The position numbers were made by a program, and so were the translations under genes. A DNA stretch of 64,000 nt from assembly GCA_035307765.1 (NCBI GenBank), contig DATGHU010000006.1, forward strand, positions 62,001 to 126,000. Reading direction: 5' to 3'. Position 1 is the first letter of the stretch. Each line of letters begins with the position of its first letter. Source of the stretch: a bacterium (GTDB lineage: Bacteria; Sysuimicrobiota; Sysuimicrobiia; Sysuimicrobiales; Segetimicrobiaceae). The notes beneath the pieces are model-generated. The model was not told where the DNA came from. It made no database searches and saw only the letters and a list, made by a program, of their open reading frames with translations. Shown here piece by piece: positions 1-8,564 of this stretch.

Positions 1-529
1 CAGTACGCCCATCGGGGGAGAGCGCGACGCCGTGCGGCTTGCCCACGGGGACCTGGGCGACAACCTTCAGGGTCGCGGTATCGATCACGTCCAGCTGGCC
101 AATGTCGAACATCGATACCAGCAGCGTCTTCGTATCGCGCGACAGGGCCATGCCCTGCGGCGACCTCCCGAGATCGAGCGTCCTGATCACCGTGTCCGTT
201 GCGGTGTCGATCACGCTGAGCTCGGTCGCATCCTCGCCCGAGACGTAGACCCGCCGCCCGTTGGGGGTGACGATGACCGCCTCGGGTCCGGCTGGGACTT
301 TGATCGTCCGAAGGACGCGTCCCGTGGCCGTATCGAGCACGGCGACTGAGCTGCTGCCGTACAGCCCGATGTATGCCTTTGGTGCGGTGGCGGCCACCGC
401 CGAGGGGGACGGGCCGGACATGCCCCCCCAGATGAGGCCCCCGACCACCAGCGCGGCCATCAGGGCCGACGCGCCGCCCGCGCGTACACGTAGAAGCCCC
501 GTACGGAATGGGCTTACCCCGTTTCTCAT
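1..529 (-). CDS. YVTN/YncE-family beta-propeller repeat protein (3' part outside window)
   Basis: Reading the minus strand from ATG at 529 gives about 176 codons with no stop before the window edge. A strong ribosome site (GGGAGGAGG) lies just upstream. An N-terminal hydrophobic segment (about residues 20-45) looks like a signal or anchor. It is followed by repeats of the type 'VIDTATDTVIRTLDLG', 'PNGRRVYVSG' and 'VALSPDGRT', which are blades of YVTN/YncE-like beta-propellers. Such proteins are usually secreted and often bind ligands or metals, but the exact role is unknown. The gene is truncated by the window, not by mutation. A decayed copy of one part of it lies at 35359-35500. Confidence 0.8.
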   Translation of the reverse strand, partial: MRNGVSPFRTGLLRVRAGGASALMAALVVGGLIWGGMSGPSPSAVAATAPKAYIGLYGSSSVAVLDTATGRVLRTIKVPAGPEAVIVTPNGRRVYVSGEDATELSVIDTATDTVIRTLDLGRSPQGMALSRDTKTLLVSMFDIGQLDVIDTATLKVVAQVPVGKPHGVALSPDGRT

Positions 530-609
530 ATACCATCCTCCTCCCGCATCCGAGCCCGAGGCGCGCCGCCCTCCAGCATCCGCAGTCGGCCGGCGCGCCT
601 CATGGGCTC

Positions 610-837
610 TTACTGACCGAAATTGTCAAGCCGCTGTTGATCGTACGGCCCGAAGGTGGGCGAGGTCTGCCCCGGGCCCGCCACGGTGCCGAGGCCGGCG
701 GGCTCGAACTGCGCGGCCATCTGTGGGGCCTGCCAGGCGTTCGAATCGGAGTGGTTATCGTCAGCTGTGGCGGCAAACGCGCTGCCGGGCAGTGCGGCGG
801 ACGCCCCCAGGACGAGCATGACGAGCATCTTCTTCAT
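610..837 (-). CDS. small secreted protein of unknown function
   Basis: 75 codons. I chose the ATG at 837 because it begins a clear signal peptide (MKKMLVMLVL, then an Ala-rich h-region, with likely cleavage after 'GSAFA') and has a GAGTGAGAG ribosome site upstream. A longer reading from 885 would place a charged tail in front of the signal. The mature part (about 53 residues) is polar, rich in Gln, Pro and Gly, and matches no family I recognise. It lies on the same strand as the beta-propeller gene, with about 80 bases between them, so the two may be co-expressed surface or periplasmic proteins. Confidence 0.55.
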   Translation of the reverse strand: MKKMLVMLVLGASAALPGSAFAATADDNHSDSNAWQAPQMAAQFEPAGLGTVAGPGQTSPTFGPYDQQRLDNFGQ

Positions 838-1054
838 CGCTCTCACTCCCTTTGCTCGATTTGATCGCTCCGTGCGATCGTTCACTGGCTAATACACCTG
901 GTGAGACAGCGCGGATTGCACCGGAGGGAAAATTGCCGTCACAAGTTCGTAAAGCGAGCTCGGAAAGGATCTGATCATCCCAACAGGGGGAAGGCGCGAG
1001 GCGGTGATCGGCCGGACTCCCGGCAAAAGGTGAAGGCCCGGGCTGCCCTCCCTG

Positions 1055-2242
1055 CTAACCGATGATGTGCATCTGGTATCCGCCGCGGAAGGGTCGGTTC
1101 TCCTCAAAGCGCGTGATGCTGAAGGCCTGGAGATCGAGGTGCGTACACCCTCCCGTGGTCACGTACTCGGCGATCGCTTCGCCGGTGGCCGGGGCGAGCT
1201 TGAACGAGTTTCCACTGCCCCCCACGATCTGGAGGTACCCATCCACGCCGGGGACGGGGCCGAAAAGGAGATGAAAGTCTGGGCTGTTGCCATCCGGGCC
1301 CGACCAGGAGCGGACCCTGGACATCCGCTCCCCCCACGGGCATCGGCGGATCAAGTTATCGTGGATCTCCGCTTCGAACATCATCGTCGGGCGAGACGGA
1401 TAATCGTCCGGATCGATGGCGTCCCCCTCCAGCACCGTGTTCTCGGATAGGCCGCCCCCGGCCAGCATCAAGCCTGCGGCGTCGGGGCGACAGTAGGTCA
1501 TAGTACACAGGTCAAGCCAGGTGGGGCTGTTCTGGCCCCAGTGCGGGTAGTGCGGATGAAAGGCCACCATCTGCAGGTACCCAGGGCTCACCGGCAGTTC
1601 CACCCCCAGCATCGCGGCGATCCGAGGGGCCCACGCCCCCGCGCAGTTGACGATCAAGGGCGTGCGGATCGAGCCCTGGTCCGTGACCACCCGTCGGCCC
1701 CCCGGACCGTTGGCGGCGATGGCGGTCACCGTCGTCTGCGTGCAGACCTGCGCGCCGACCTCCTGGGCCTTCCTGGCGAAGGCGACGGCGGTGGAGTAGG
1801 GATCGGCGTAGCCGGCCTGAGCCTCGTAGGCAGCGAGGGCGAGCCCGTCCGGCTCGAATTCCGGGATGAAGCGAGAGATCGCCTCCGGCTGGATGATCTC
1901 CGTCTCGACCCCGATGCGCTGCTGCATCCGTACGAACCGAGTCATCCCCTCGGCATCGGCCTTCGATACCGCGACGATCAAGCCATTGCGAACGTAATCC
2001 ACGGGATGGCCGAGTTCGTCCTCCAGGCGGGGCCAGAGCTGCGCCGCCCGGTGCGCCAGCCGGACCATCGGCTCAGTCGAGTAATGGGAGCGAATGATGC
2101 CTCCCGAGGCGCCCGAGGATCCTGACCCGATCGCCCCCTTCTCGACCAGGACGACCTGCCTGCCGGCCCTGGCGAGGTGGTAGGCGACGCTTGCGCCGTG
2201 GACGCCTCCGCCGATGACCACGACCTCCGCTTCGTTGTTCAT
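1055..2242 (-). CDS. FAD-dependent oxidoreductase, sarcosine oxidase beta/DAO family
   Basis: 395 residues, the normal length for sarcosine oxidase beta or glycine oxidase-like enzymes, which oxidise secondary or N-methyl amino acids with FAD. The dinucleotide-binding motif 'VVVIGGGVHGASVAYHLARAG' lies at the extreme N-terminus, followed by 'GSGSSGASGGIIRSHYS', typical of the DAO fold. The C-terminus has 'GSGNSFKLAPATGE', the conserved flavin-contacting segment. I chose ATG at 2242 because GGAGGG lies 6 bases upstream; a longer reading to 2332 has no family support. No partner subunits (alpha, gamma, delta) are nearby, so the substrate is unclear. Confidence 0.85.
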   Translation of the reverse strand: MNNEAEVVVIGGGVHGASVAYHLARAGRQVVLVEKGAIGSGSSGASGGIIRSHYSTEPMVRLAHRAAQLWPRLEDELGHPVDYVRNGLIVAVSKADAEGMTRFVRMQQRIGVETEIIQPEAISRFIPEFEPDGLALAAYEAQAGYADPYSTAVAFARKAQEVGAQVCTQTTVTAIAANGPGGRRVVTDQGSIRTPLIVNCAGAWAPRIAAMLGVELPVSPGYLQMVAFHPHYPHWGQNSPTWLDLCTMTYCRPDAAGLMLAGGGLSENTVLEGDAIDPDDYPSRPTMMFEAEIHDNLIRRCPWGERMSRVRSWSGPDGNSPDFHLLFGPVPGVDGYLQIVGGSGNSFKLAPATGEAIAEYVTTGGCTHLDLQAFSITRFEENRPFRGGYQMHIIG

Positions 2243-2478
2243 GGGTGCCCTCCGCTGTCGTTTGGGGGCAAGTCTACGCGATGGCGCCGGGCGAAACCAT
2301 CCGGCGCGAAGAGTATTCGCGGAGCGCGGCAACGGCCCGGGCTGTGGGGATCCGCGGCAGGGCAGCGGCCTGCAACTGCCGGCGGGGGACCGCCTCTCCT
2401 CTATCCGCCTGATTCGAGGATCCTATCCGCGCCCGATCCATCTTGAGGTCCCAGGGTTAGACTTAAGCTTAAGATGGC

Positions 2479-3885
2479 GTGGGTGCGGATCTGCGGGCAT
2501 GGTGGTCTCGCCGGAGGGGACAACCGGCAGGGTCGGGCCCCCGGCGTCCGCAACGTCTCCCCAGCCTCCAGGCCAGGATCACGCTCGGCGTGGCCCTCGC
2601 GACCACGATCATGCTCGCCGCGTTCGGGTACATGGTGAGCTGGGCGATTCGCGAAAGCACCGCCACCGTGCTTCGCATCGCCAGCAGGTTGCCGAGATCG
2701 TGGCCGTGAGAATTGCGGAGGGGCTCTCGGGAGATCGGCGGGATCTCGAGGACCTAAGCTGGGAGCTCTCCAGGACGCCGCCCGCCCGACGGATGATGGT
2801 TCTCGGGGAGGCCGGCGAGGCACGGCGATTTTCAGGACTCGCGCTCCTCACCCCTAGCGGGGCGGTCGCCTGGTCGAGGCCATCGTCGTTCGCGAGCAGC
2901 GTTTTCGCATTTCCTCTTCCTCTGCATGCGGGTCCGAGGACCAACCGCGTCTTTTGCCTCCTCTCGCTGCTCTCCCCGGCGCACATCTGATGGCATTCGT
3001 GCTGTTCGTCCCGGGGATGGACCACTGGCTTGTGGGGGCGGTGAACTTCGCGCAGGGGGAGTTCCTCAACACTCTACGCGGGAGCGGCGGCGTGCCGCTG
3101 GACTTCGAGGTGGTCGATGACCGGGGTATGGTGCTGATTTCCTCGGATCCGACCGCACTCGGCCGGCTCACCGAGCATATGCCGGTCGTTGCCTCCCTCA
3201 TCGTGCAGAGTCACGCCGGCATCGTGCCGCACAATGTCGTCTCGCATCCCCACTACGTGGCGTACACGCCGCTGCCGGGCTACCCGGGATGGGGCGTGAA
3301 CGTCGAACAGCCGAGAGATGTTGTACTCACGCTGCCGCATGAGCTCCAGCGCCGGATGCTGTTGTTCGGGTTCGTGATCGTCACCGGGATGTCGCTGCTG
3401 GCCTTCTTGGACGTGCGGAGCGTCATCCAGCCACTCACGCGCCTCCGCGATGCGGCGGAGCGGATCGCCGACGGCAACCTCGACCACCCAGTGCGCGTGA
3501 CCGCAAAGATGAAGTCGGCACACTCGCCCGGACCTTTGAGACGATGCGGACCGCCCTCAAGGCGTCGCGGGAGGAAATCGCGACGTGGAACCGTCAGCTG
3601 GAGGACCGCGTCGCCGACCGGACCCGAGAGATCTCGGCGATGGCCGCGGAGAATGCCGGCCTGTTTGCCCTGGCCAGGCGGGCGGAGCGCAATCTGGCGT
3701 CCACGGTCGATCTGCTGAGCGACGGGCTGCTCACCCTCAGTCTGGATCGGCATGTTCTGTCCCTGAACCCCGCGGCCGAGCGTCTGCTCGGGTGGACCAG
3801 CGAGGAAGCGCGGGGGGTCATGTGTACCGAGTTCCTGACCTGCTCCGATTGTCCGAGCGGCCACCCCGACGCGCCGTGCCCAAGA
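2479..3885 (+). pseudogene. broken membrane sensor (TM - extracellular - HAMP - coiled coil - PAS)
   Basis: The recognisable pieces sit in three successive reading frames. A first transmembrane helix ('ITLGVALATTIMLAAFGYMV') is at about 2575-2640. A helical segment follows in another frame at about 2690-2870. The end of an extracellular sensor domain, a second membrane helix and a HAMP-like 'RLRDAAERIADGNLDHPV' are at 2990-3510. A coiled coil ('EEIATWNRQLEDRVADRTRE') plus a PAS domain start ('DLLSDGLLTLSLDRHVLSLN') are at 3544-3880. At least three frame changes are needed, and no kinase or output domain follows. I read this as a decayed chemoreceptor or histidine kinase gene. The PAS piece ends abruptly at the junction with a cytochrome oxidase fragment. 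Confidence 0.75.
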
Positions 3886-4121
3886 CCATCTATGCCAAGG
3901 CGGGTGTCCCGGTTCGGCTCAAGATCACCTCCGAGGACGTCGTGCACGGGTTCGCCATCGACGGTCTCCCCGTGAAGATTACCGAGCTCATTCCGGGGAA
4001 GACCGAGTACGTCACATTTACGCCGGCGACACCGGGGACCTATTACTACCACTGCACCACATACTGTGGTCTGTCCCACGCGATGATGTTTGGGCAGATC
4101 ATCGTGACCGCTCGGCGGTAG
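3879..4121 (+). pseudogene. C-terminal CuA-domain fragment of cytochrome c oxidase subunit II
   Basis: About 80 codons that read as the end of a cupredoxin CuA domain. 'DVVHGFAI' supplies the first copper histidine. The loop 'HCTTYCGLSHAMM' has the C-x3-C-x3-H-x2-M spacing of CuA sites. The Glu normally seen between the two cysteines is Thr here, but only its backbone carbonyl is used as a ligand. No start codon, transmembrane hairpin or first half of subunit II precedes it. It is joined directly, in a different frame, to the PAS remnant of the upstream sensor pseudogene. It is most likely a deletion relic; an assembly join cannot be excluded from one window. Confidence 0.7.
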
Positions 4122-4183
4122 GGGAGTGGCGCGGGTCCGTTGGAAAAGGCGCCCGCATCACATCCAGGAGGAGGCGCAAAGCC

Positions 4184-4351
4184 ATGGACGGATGCTCCGC
4201 GTGTGACAAGTGCGGCCTGAAGTCGGTCCATTACGAACTCGAGCGACGTGGGATCGTGCTGCGGTTTTGCGATACGTGCTACTGGGGAGAGGTGGGCGCG
4301 AACGAGCGTCCGGCGGATAGAGAGATGGAGGAAAGCGCGGCGGCGAGGTAG
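4184..4351 (+). CDS. small four-to-six-cysteine (zinc-ribbon-like) protein
   Basis: 55 codons from an ATG with an excellent ribosome site (AGGAGGAGG, 9 bases upstream). The protein begins 'MDGCSACDKCGLKSVHYELE' and contains a second knuckle 'FCDTCYWG'. Two CxxC pairs about 20 residues apart fit a single treble-clef or zinc-ribbon fold. The acidic tail has no predicted structure. It lies just downstream of the cytochrome oxidase fragment and converges with the hemerythrin gene. The function is unknown; a metal-binding or redox-linked role would suit the neighbours but is inference. Confidence 0.6.
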   Translation: MDGCSACDKCGLKSVHYELERRGIVLRFCDTCYWGEVGANERPADREMEESAAAR

Positions 4352-4422
4352 GATTGCCCCGGATTTTGCCCTGACTCGAGATTGCTGTGGGGAAGTTGGT
4401 CGACAGACGCGGAGGTGATCAC

Positions 4423-4515
4423 GTGGCACAGGAGCACGGGATGATACGGGATCTGGCAAGAGGTTTGCGGTGGAAGCTGGCGGTGGGGCGAATCCGGGCA
4501 GCAAGCGTAAGTTGA
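4423..4515 (+). CDS. candidate 30-residue cationic microprotein
   Basis: A GTG start at 4423 follows the sequence GGAGGTGATC with a 7-base spacing from GGAGG. This is a near-complete match to the anti-Shine-Dalgarno end of 16S rRNA. The 30-residue product is basic ('MIRDLARGLRWKLAVGRIRA') and could form an amphipathic helix. No homologue is known to me. The ribosome site is the main evidence. The ORF ends 12 bases before the convergent hemerythrin gene ends. Confidence 0.35.
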   Translation: MAQEHGMIRDLARGLRWKLAVGRIRAASVS

Positions 4516-4526
4516 TGTTTCCAGGC

Positions 4527-5027
4527 TCAGCGGGTGAACCCGCTGGCTGTGATCGCCTCGGCGAGTCGGTCCACCTTCCCCCAAGCCTCCTCGGTCAGGA
4601 TCTCCTCGGCCATCGGGAAGACGACTTCCTCTTCCTTGCGAAAGTGGTCTTCGCACGTGCCCTCTAGGTCCCGCGCCGCCTGGGCGGCTTTTGGCAGATT
4701 CGCTGCGGCGCCCGTCGACGCGGCTCCCAGGGCGTGCTCGAGGTCGTGTAGGTGGCGGCGGACTTCGTCGTGCTCTTCTTTGAACGGGGTGAGGGCGATC
4801 CCGCCTCGTTCGAGCAGCTCAGGTTCGAGCACGCTGAACACGGCGTCGTCCTCGAGCGAGGCATGAAGGTCCAACTCCTGCTTGAGGGTGGCGAGACCGC
4901 GGCGAATCACGGCCGCCCCTTCAGCCGACGCCGGCGTCTTACTGGCGAGCGCGGCAGCGATCGCGTGAATCCGGGCCAGCAGGCCGGGATGCTCCGCCAC
5001 GAGTCGCTGCGTCAGCCGCTCCGTCAC
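4527..5027 (-). CDS. hemerythrin HHE-domain protein
   Basis: 166 residues predicted to form a four-helix bundle. Candidate di-iron ligands are His in 'AEHPGLLARI', His and Glu in 'LDLHASLEDD', His in 'KEEHDEVRRHLHDLEH', and His and Glu in 'CEDHFRKEEEVVFPMAEE'. Such cytoplasmic proteins bind O2 or NO, or act in iron-sulfur repair. Start at ATG 5027, 33 bases from the divergent PAS-LuxR gene if that gene begins at 5061. A shared promoter and oxygen/NO-responsive control are plausible. An oxygen-binding protein would make sense next to an oxygen-sensitive reductase cluster, but no direct link is shown. Confidence 0.85.
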   Translation of the reverse strand: MTERLTQRLVAEHPGLLARIHAIAAALASKTPASAEGAAVIRRGLATLKQELDLHASLEDDAVFSVLEPELLERGGIALTPFKEEHDEVRRHLHDLEHALGAASTGAAANLPKAAQAARDLEGTCEDHFRKEEEVVFPMAEEILTEEAWGKVDRLAEAITASGFTR

Positions 5028-5060
5028 GGCAGTCCCTCCGGGTCCAGGGCAGATACAATC

Positions 5061-5861
5061 ATGATACGATCCGAGAACGAATCAGGCAATCGGCCGTTCG
5101 CATCGTTTTTCTCCGACAAACGCACCGGGGGAGGATTCCACACCCGGCATCCCGAACGCCCGCCCATCGTGGGGCGATCGTCTCCGGGAGAGAGAGAGGG
5201 CAGCGGGCAGCACCGGGTCGCCGCGACAGCGATGGTCCCCGACCTCCTCGACCTGTTCACCCGCACTGCCGACGGCGTCATGGCCGTGGATCCGGCTTGC
5301 CGGGTGATTCTCTGGAATCGCGCCGCCGAATCGATTCTCGGGTATACGGCGACCGAGGTGCTGGGTCGAGCCTGTCACGAGGTGATGCAGGGGCGCGATG
5401 AACCCGGGAACCTGTTCTGTCACCCCCACTGCTCCGTGTTGACGATGGCGCGTCACGACGAGGCCGCGCAGGCCTACGACATCGCCACGCGGGGCAAGGA
5501 CGGCGCGGAGCGGTGGTTAAATGTGAGCACGGTACTGGTCCCGACGCGGGGCGGCAACATCGTGGTCCACCTGTTCCGGGACGTGACGGGGGCGCGGAGG
5601 GCGTTTCGCGCCGTGCCGGCCGGGGCGGAGCCCCCGCCGCCTGCCGCCTCGACTCCCGACCCTACGGCCGGGCACCTCACAGGGCGCGAGCAGGAGGTCC
5701 TGCGGCTGATGGCCCGTGGCGAGGGGACCCAGACCATCGCCCGCCGGCTGTTCATCAGCACCGCGACCGTGCGCAATCATACGCAGAATATCCTCACGAA
5801 GCTCGGCGTGCACAGCCGCCTCGAGGCCGTCGCTCTGGCCTTTCGCCGTCACCTCATCTAG
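5061..5861 (+). CDS. PAS domain - LuxR-type HTH transcriptional regulator
   Basis: Two domains are visible. A PAS domain begins at 'DLLDLFTRTADGVMAVDPAC' and includes 'WNRAAESILGYTATEVLGR' and a Cys-rich loop ('CHEVMQGRD...LFCHPHCSV'). A C-terminal GerE/LuxR helix-turn-helix reads 'LTGREQEVLRLMARGE' to 'NHTQNILTKLGV'. There is no receiver domain, so signal input is probably through the PAS pocket or its cysteines (heme, FAD or a cysteine switch). The start is uncertain: ATG 5061 gives a 57-residue unstructured lead, while ATG 5232 begins right at the PAS domain. It is divergent from the hemerythrin gene, a likely target. Confidence 0.75.
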   Translation: MIRSENESGNRPFASFFSDKRTGGGFHTRHPERPPIVGRSSPGEREGSGQHRVAATAMVPDLLDLFTRTADGVMAVDPACRVILWNRAAESILGYTATEVLGRACHEVMQGRDEPGNLFCHPHCSVLTMARHDEAAQAYDIATRGKDGAERWLNVSTVLVPTRGGNIVVHLFRDVTGARRAFRAVPAGAEPPPPAASTPDPTAGHLTGREQEVLRLMARGEGTQTIARRLFISTATVRNHTQNILTKLGVHSRLEAVALAFRRHLI

Positions 5862-6016
5862 CCTCCCCCCGGCTGGGCCGGAACCTCTGCGCCCGGGCAG
5901 TTGCGGGTAGTCCATCTGCGCTAAGTAAATAAGCCAGCCGCATCATTTCCTTCGCCGCTTTGCCGGGGTACGGTATGGGCAAGGTTTTCAAGCGAGCGCT
6001 CGACCGGGAGCCCCCT

Positions 6017-6625
6017 ATGGAATATGACGCGCGGCGCGAGGCGATCCTGAAGACGGCGGCGGCGTTGTTCGCGTCGCGGGGGTTCGAACGGACGTCGATC
6101 CGGGACGTCGCCCGGGCTGCCGGGATGAGCGTGGCAGGACTGTACTATTACGTGCGGAGCAAGGAAGAGCTGCTCTACCGCATCTGCGACCGCCGGTTCT
6201 CCATGCTGCTCGACTCACTGGACCAGGAGCTTGCGCACACCCTCGATCCCGGAGAGCGCATCCACGTGCTGATCCGCAACCACCTCGACCACTTCCTCCG
6301 AGACATGAACGAGATCAAGGTGATCACCCGTGAACTGGGATCCCTGCGGGGGCCCCACGCGGTCAAGATCGCCGCGCTGCGCCGCCGATACTACGCGGTC
6401 TGCCGCGACGTCCTGGCGGGGTTCGGGGCGAGCGGCGTGCCGGCGCGACTCGCGGCGATGAGCCTGTTCGGCATGGTCAACTGGGTGCAGATGTGGTACC
6501 GCCCCGAGGTCGACGGCGGGGTCGACCGCCTGGCCGATGGCATGACTCGGATCTTCCTCCACGGCTACGGGACGTCACAGGCGGGGGAGCGCCAATGGAC
6601 GGGAACGACGGCCGCGTCACGCTGA
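6017..6625 (+). CDS. TetR/AcrR-family transcriptional regulator
   Basis: 203 residues, normal for TetR. The N-terminal helix-turn-helix is 'FERTSIRDVARAAGMSVAGL' followed by 'YYYVRSKEELLYRI'. The C-terminal part is all-helical, as in ligand-binding domains. ATG 6017 is preceded by GGGAG at 8 bases; ATG 5975 or TTG 5960 would add 14-19 residues. Its last 31 bases overlap the dienoyl-CoA hydratase gene, so it is the first gene of the aromatic-ring operon. By analogy with other CoA-thioester regulators it probably senses an acyl-CoA or aromatic-CoA intermediate and represses its own operon (inference). Confidence 0.85.
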   Translation: MEYDARREAILKTAAALFASRGFERTSIRDVARAAGMSVAGLYYYVRSKEELLYRICDRRFSMLLDSLDQELAHTLDPGERIHVLIRNHLDHFLRDMNEIKVITRELGSLRGPHAVKIAALRRRYYAVCRDVLAGFGASGVPARLAAMSLFGMVNWVQMWYRPEVDGGVDRLADGMTRIFLHGYGTSQAGERQWTGTTAASR

Positions 6626-7371
6626 CCCGGCACGGGCGCGCGGCCCGGCTCGTCCTCGACCGGCCGCCGCTCAACATCCTCACGCTGGGAATGCTTCACG
6701 AGCTCGCCGCCGCGTGCGAGGTGCTTGCGGGCGACCCGGAGGTCACCGTCGTCACGCTGGCCTCGGCCGGCCCGCGGGCGTTCTGCGTCGGAGTCGACGT
6801 CGCGGCGCACGCGCCGGACCGCGCGGCGCCGATGCTGGCGGCGTTTCAGACGATGGCCGAGCGGATGCTGGCCCTCGATCAGGTCGTGATCGCTGCCGTG
6901 CAGGGGCCGGCGCTCGGTGGCGGCTGGGAGCTCGCGCTGCTCTGCGACCTGGTCGTGGCCGCCGAGGGTGCGACGTTTGGGGTCCCGGAGGTGAAGCTCG
7001 CCGCGCTTCCGCCGCTGGCCGCGGCCGCGCTGCCCCGGCTCGTCGGCACAGCCCGGGCGCTGGACCTCGTGCTAACGGGCCGGCCCGTCTCCGCGGAAGA
7101 GGCGCTGCGGTGGGGGCTCGTGGCGCGGGTCGTCCCCGCGGTCGACCTGGGCCGGGCCACCGATGAGCTGGCCGCCGCCCTGCTCGCCCACAGCGGGGTG
7201 GCCGTCCGGCTCGCGAAGCGCGCGGTTGCGGCCCCCGGGCGGGACGCCGTGGCCCGGGCGTTGCGGGAGGCCACGGCACTGTATCGGACCGAACTGCTCC
7301 CGACCACGGACGCGGCCGAGGGCATCGCCGCGTTTATGGCAAAGCGTCCGCCGGCCTGGAAGCACGCCTAG
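6595..7371 (+). CDS. dch: cyclohexa-1,5-dienecarbonyl-CoA hydratase-like enoyl-CoA hydratase
   Basis: 258 residues of the crotonase superfamily. The oxyanion-hole segments are 'AFCVGVDVAAHAPD' and 'VQGPALGGGWELALLCDLVV'. The run 'VGVDVAAHAPDRAAPML' and 'GVPEVKLAALPPLAAAALPR' resemble the dienoyl-CoA hydratases of the benzoyl-CoA pathway more than generic enoyl-CoA hydratases. The reaction would hydrate cyclohexa-1,5-diene-1-carboxyl-CoA to 6-hydroxycyclohex-1-ene-1-carboxyl-CoA. ATG 6595 has GGGGGAG upstream and overlaps the end of tetR. The reductase genes follow 11 bases later, which supports the assignment. Confidence 0.8.
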   Translation: MDGNDGRVTLTRHGRAARLVLDRPPLNILTLGMLHELAAACEVLAGDPEVTVVTLASAGPRAFCVGVDVAAHAPDRAAPMLAAFQTMAERMLALDQVVIAAVQGPALGGGWELALLCDLVVAAEGATFGVPEVKLAALPPLAAAALPRLVGTARALDLVLTGRPVSAEEALRWGLVARVVPAVDLGRATDELAAALLAHSGVAVRLAKRAVAAPGRDAVARALREATALYRTELLPTTDAAEGIAAFMAKRPPAWKHA

Positions 7372-7382
7372 GGAGGGAGAGG

Positions 7383-8552
7383 ATGGCACCGGCACAGGAA
7401 CTGGCGGCGCTCCTCGATGAGTGCCGGGTGCTGGTCGAGGACCCAGAATTCCCCGCCGTCCGGCGGTGGCAGGAAGCTCACCCCGGCGGCAAGGTGCTGG
7501 GCCATTTCCAGGTGTACTTCCCGGAGGAGATCGCCCACGCCGCCGGCATGCTGCCGGTCAAGATCCTAGGCGCCGGCAGCGGCGTGCAGATTCGCAAAGC
7601 CGACGCGCGCATCGCCGCGTTCGTATGCTCGATCATCCGCAGTTCGCTCGAGCTCGCACTTACCGGCCGCCTCGACTTCCTCTCGATGTTTGTGATCCCG
7701 CCGATCTGCGATGCCGCCCGGAACGCGTGCGGCGTCTGGGTGCGCAACCTGCCATCCCTCACCACCCAGGTGCTCTACCTCCCGCAAAACGCGACCTCGC
7801 CCGCCGCCGCCGCGTACGCTCGGGACGAGTACCACCGCATCGCCACAATCATCGAGGGGCTAACGGGGGAGGCGATCACGGACGACCGCCTGCGCGCCAG
7901 CATCGCCCTCTACAACGAGAACCGACGCCTGCTGCGCGAGGTCTATCGGGTGAAGCGGGACACTCCCTGGCTCCTCTCGGGGGTGGAAGCATACACGTTG
8001 ACCCGGGCCGGGGGCGTGATGCCGCGCGAGGACCACAACGCGCTGCTGCACCGCGCCCTCGAGCTCGTGCCGCACCGCCAGGCGAAGCGCCAGGACAAGA
8101 TCCGGGTGGTCTTCGAAGGTGGGTACTGCGAGCAGCCGCCTGTGGACATGCTCACCGTCATCCAGGACGCCTGCTACATCGTGGACGATGACCTCCTGAT
8201 CGGGCTGCGCTGGCACCTCGACGATGTGCCGGCGGGCGAGGACCCCCTCGCCGACCTGGCCCGGGCGTACCTGGAAGGGTCGAGCTACAGCCCGGTGCAG
8301 CACGACCCCCGGAAACCCAAGTCGCAGATGCTGGTGCGCCGCATTCGGGAGGCCCGCGCCGATGCGGCGATCGTCGCCGCGCCAAAGATGTGCGAGCCCG
8401 GCCTCGAGGAGCAGGTCAACCACATTCGCGCGCTGGAGGAGGCGGGGATCCCGCACCTCGTGATGGAGTTCGAGGAGAAGATGACCGTCTTCGAGCAGAT
8501 GCGGATGGAAGTCGAGACGTTCGCCGAGTCGTTGCTCTTCGACTTCGCCTGA
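7383..8552 (+). CDS. bcrC: benzoyl-CoA reductase, BcrC/BzdN-like catalytic subunit
   Basis: 389 residues of the HgdB/BcrB-BcrC dehydratase-like family. Candidate cluster-binding cysteines include 'AFVCSIIRSSLELALTG', 'ICDAARNACGVW' and 'PKMCEPGLEEQ', at family positions. The segment 'PEEIAHAAGMLPVKILGAG' is a hallmark of these subunits. Together with the next gene it forms the ring-reducing module of ATP-dependent (class I) benzoyl-CoA reductase, which uses low-potential electrons to reduce benzoyl-CoA to the 1,5-diene. ATG 7383 has GGGAGGGAG upstream. The enzyme is oxygen-sensitive and cytoplasmic. A 2-hydroxyacyl-CoA dehydratase is the alternative, but the adjacent Dch-like and ring-opening enzymes argue for benzoyl-CoA. 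Confidence 0.82.
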   Translation: MAPAQELAALLDECRVLVEDPEFPAVRRWQEAHPGGKVLGHFQVYFPEEIAHAAGMLPVKILGAGSGVQIRKADARIAAFVCSIIRSSLELALTGRLDFLSMFVIPPICDAARNACGVWVRNLPSLTTQVLYLPQNATSPAAAAYARDEYHRIATIIEGLTGEAITDDRLRASIALYNENRRLLREVYRVKRDTPWLLSGVEAYTLTRAGGVMPREDHNALLHRALELVPHRQAKRQDKIRVVFEGGYCEQPPVDMLTVIQDACYIVDDDLLIGLRWHLDDVPAGEDPLADLARAYLEGSSYSPVQHDPRKPKSQMLVRRIREARADAAIVAAPKMCEPGLEEQVNHIRALEEAGIPHLVMEFEEKMTVFEQMRMEVETFAESLLFDFA

Positions 8553-8564
8553 GGGAGGACGCCG

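Noticed and set aside
6714-7325. Long open frames on both strands antisense to or overlapping dch
   Set aside because: They are Arg/Pro/Ala-rich shadows expected at this GC content; the crotonase frame explains the region fully.
7383-8552. 2-hydroxyglutaryl-CoA dehydratase subunit
   Set aside because: Same superfamily, but adjacent Dch-like, ring-opening and BadH-like enzymes fit benzoyl-CoA reduction better.
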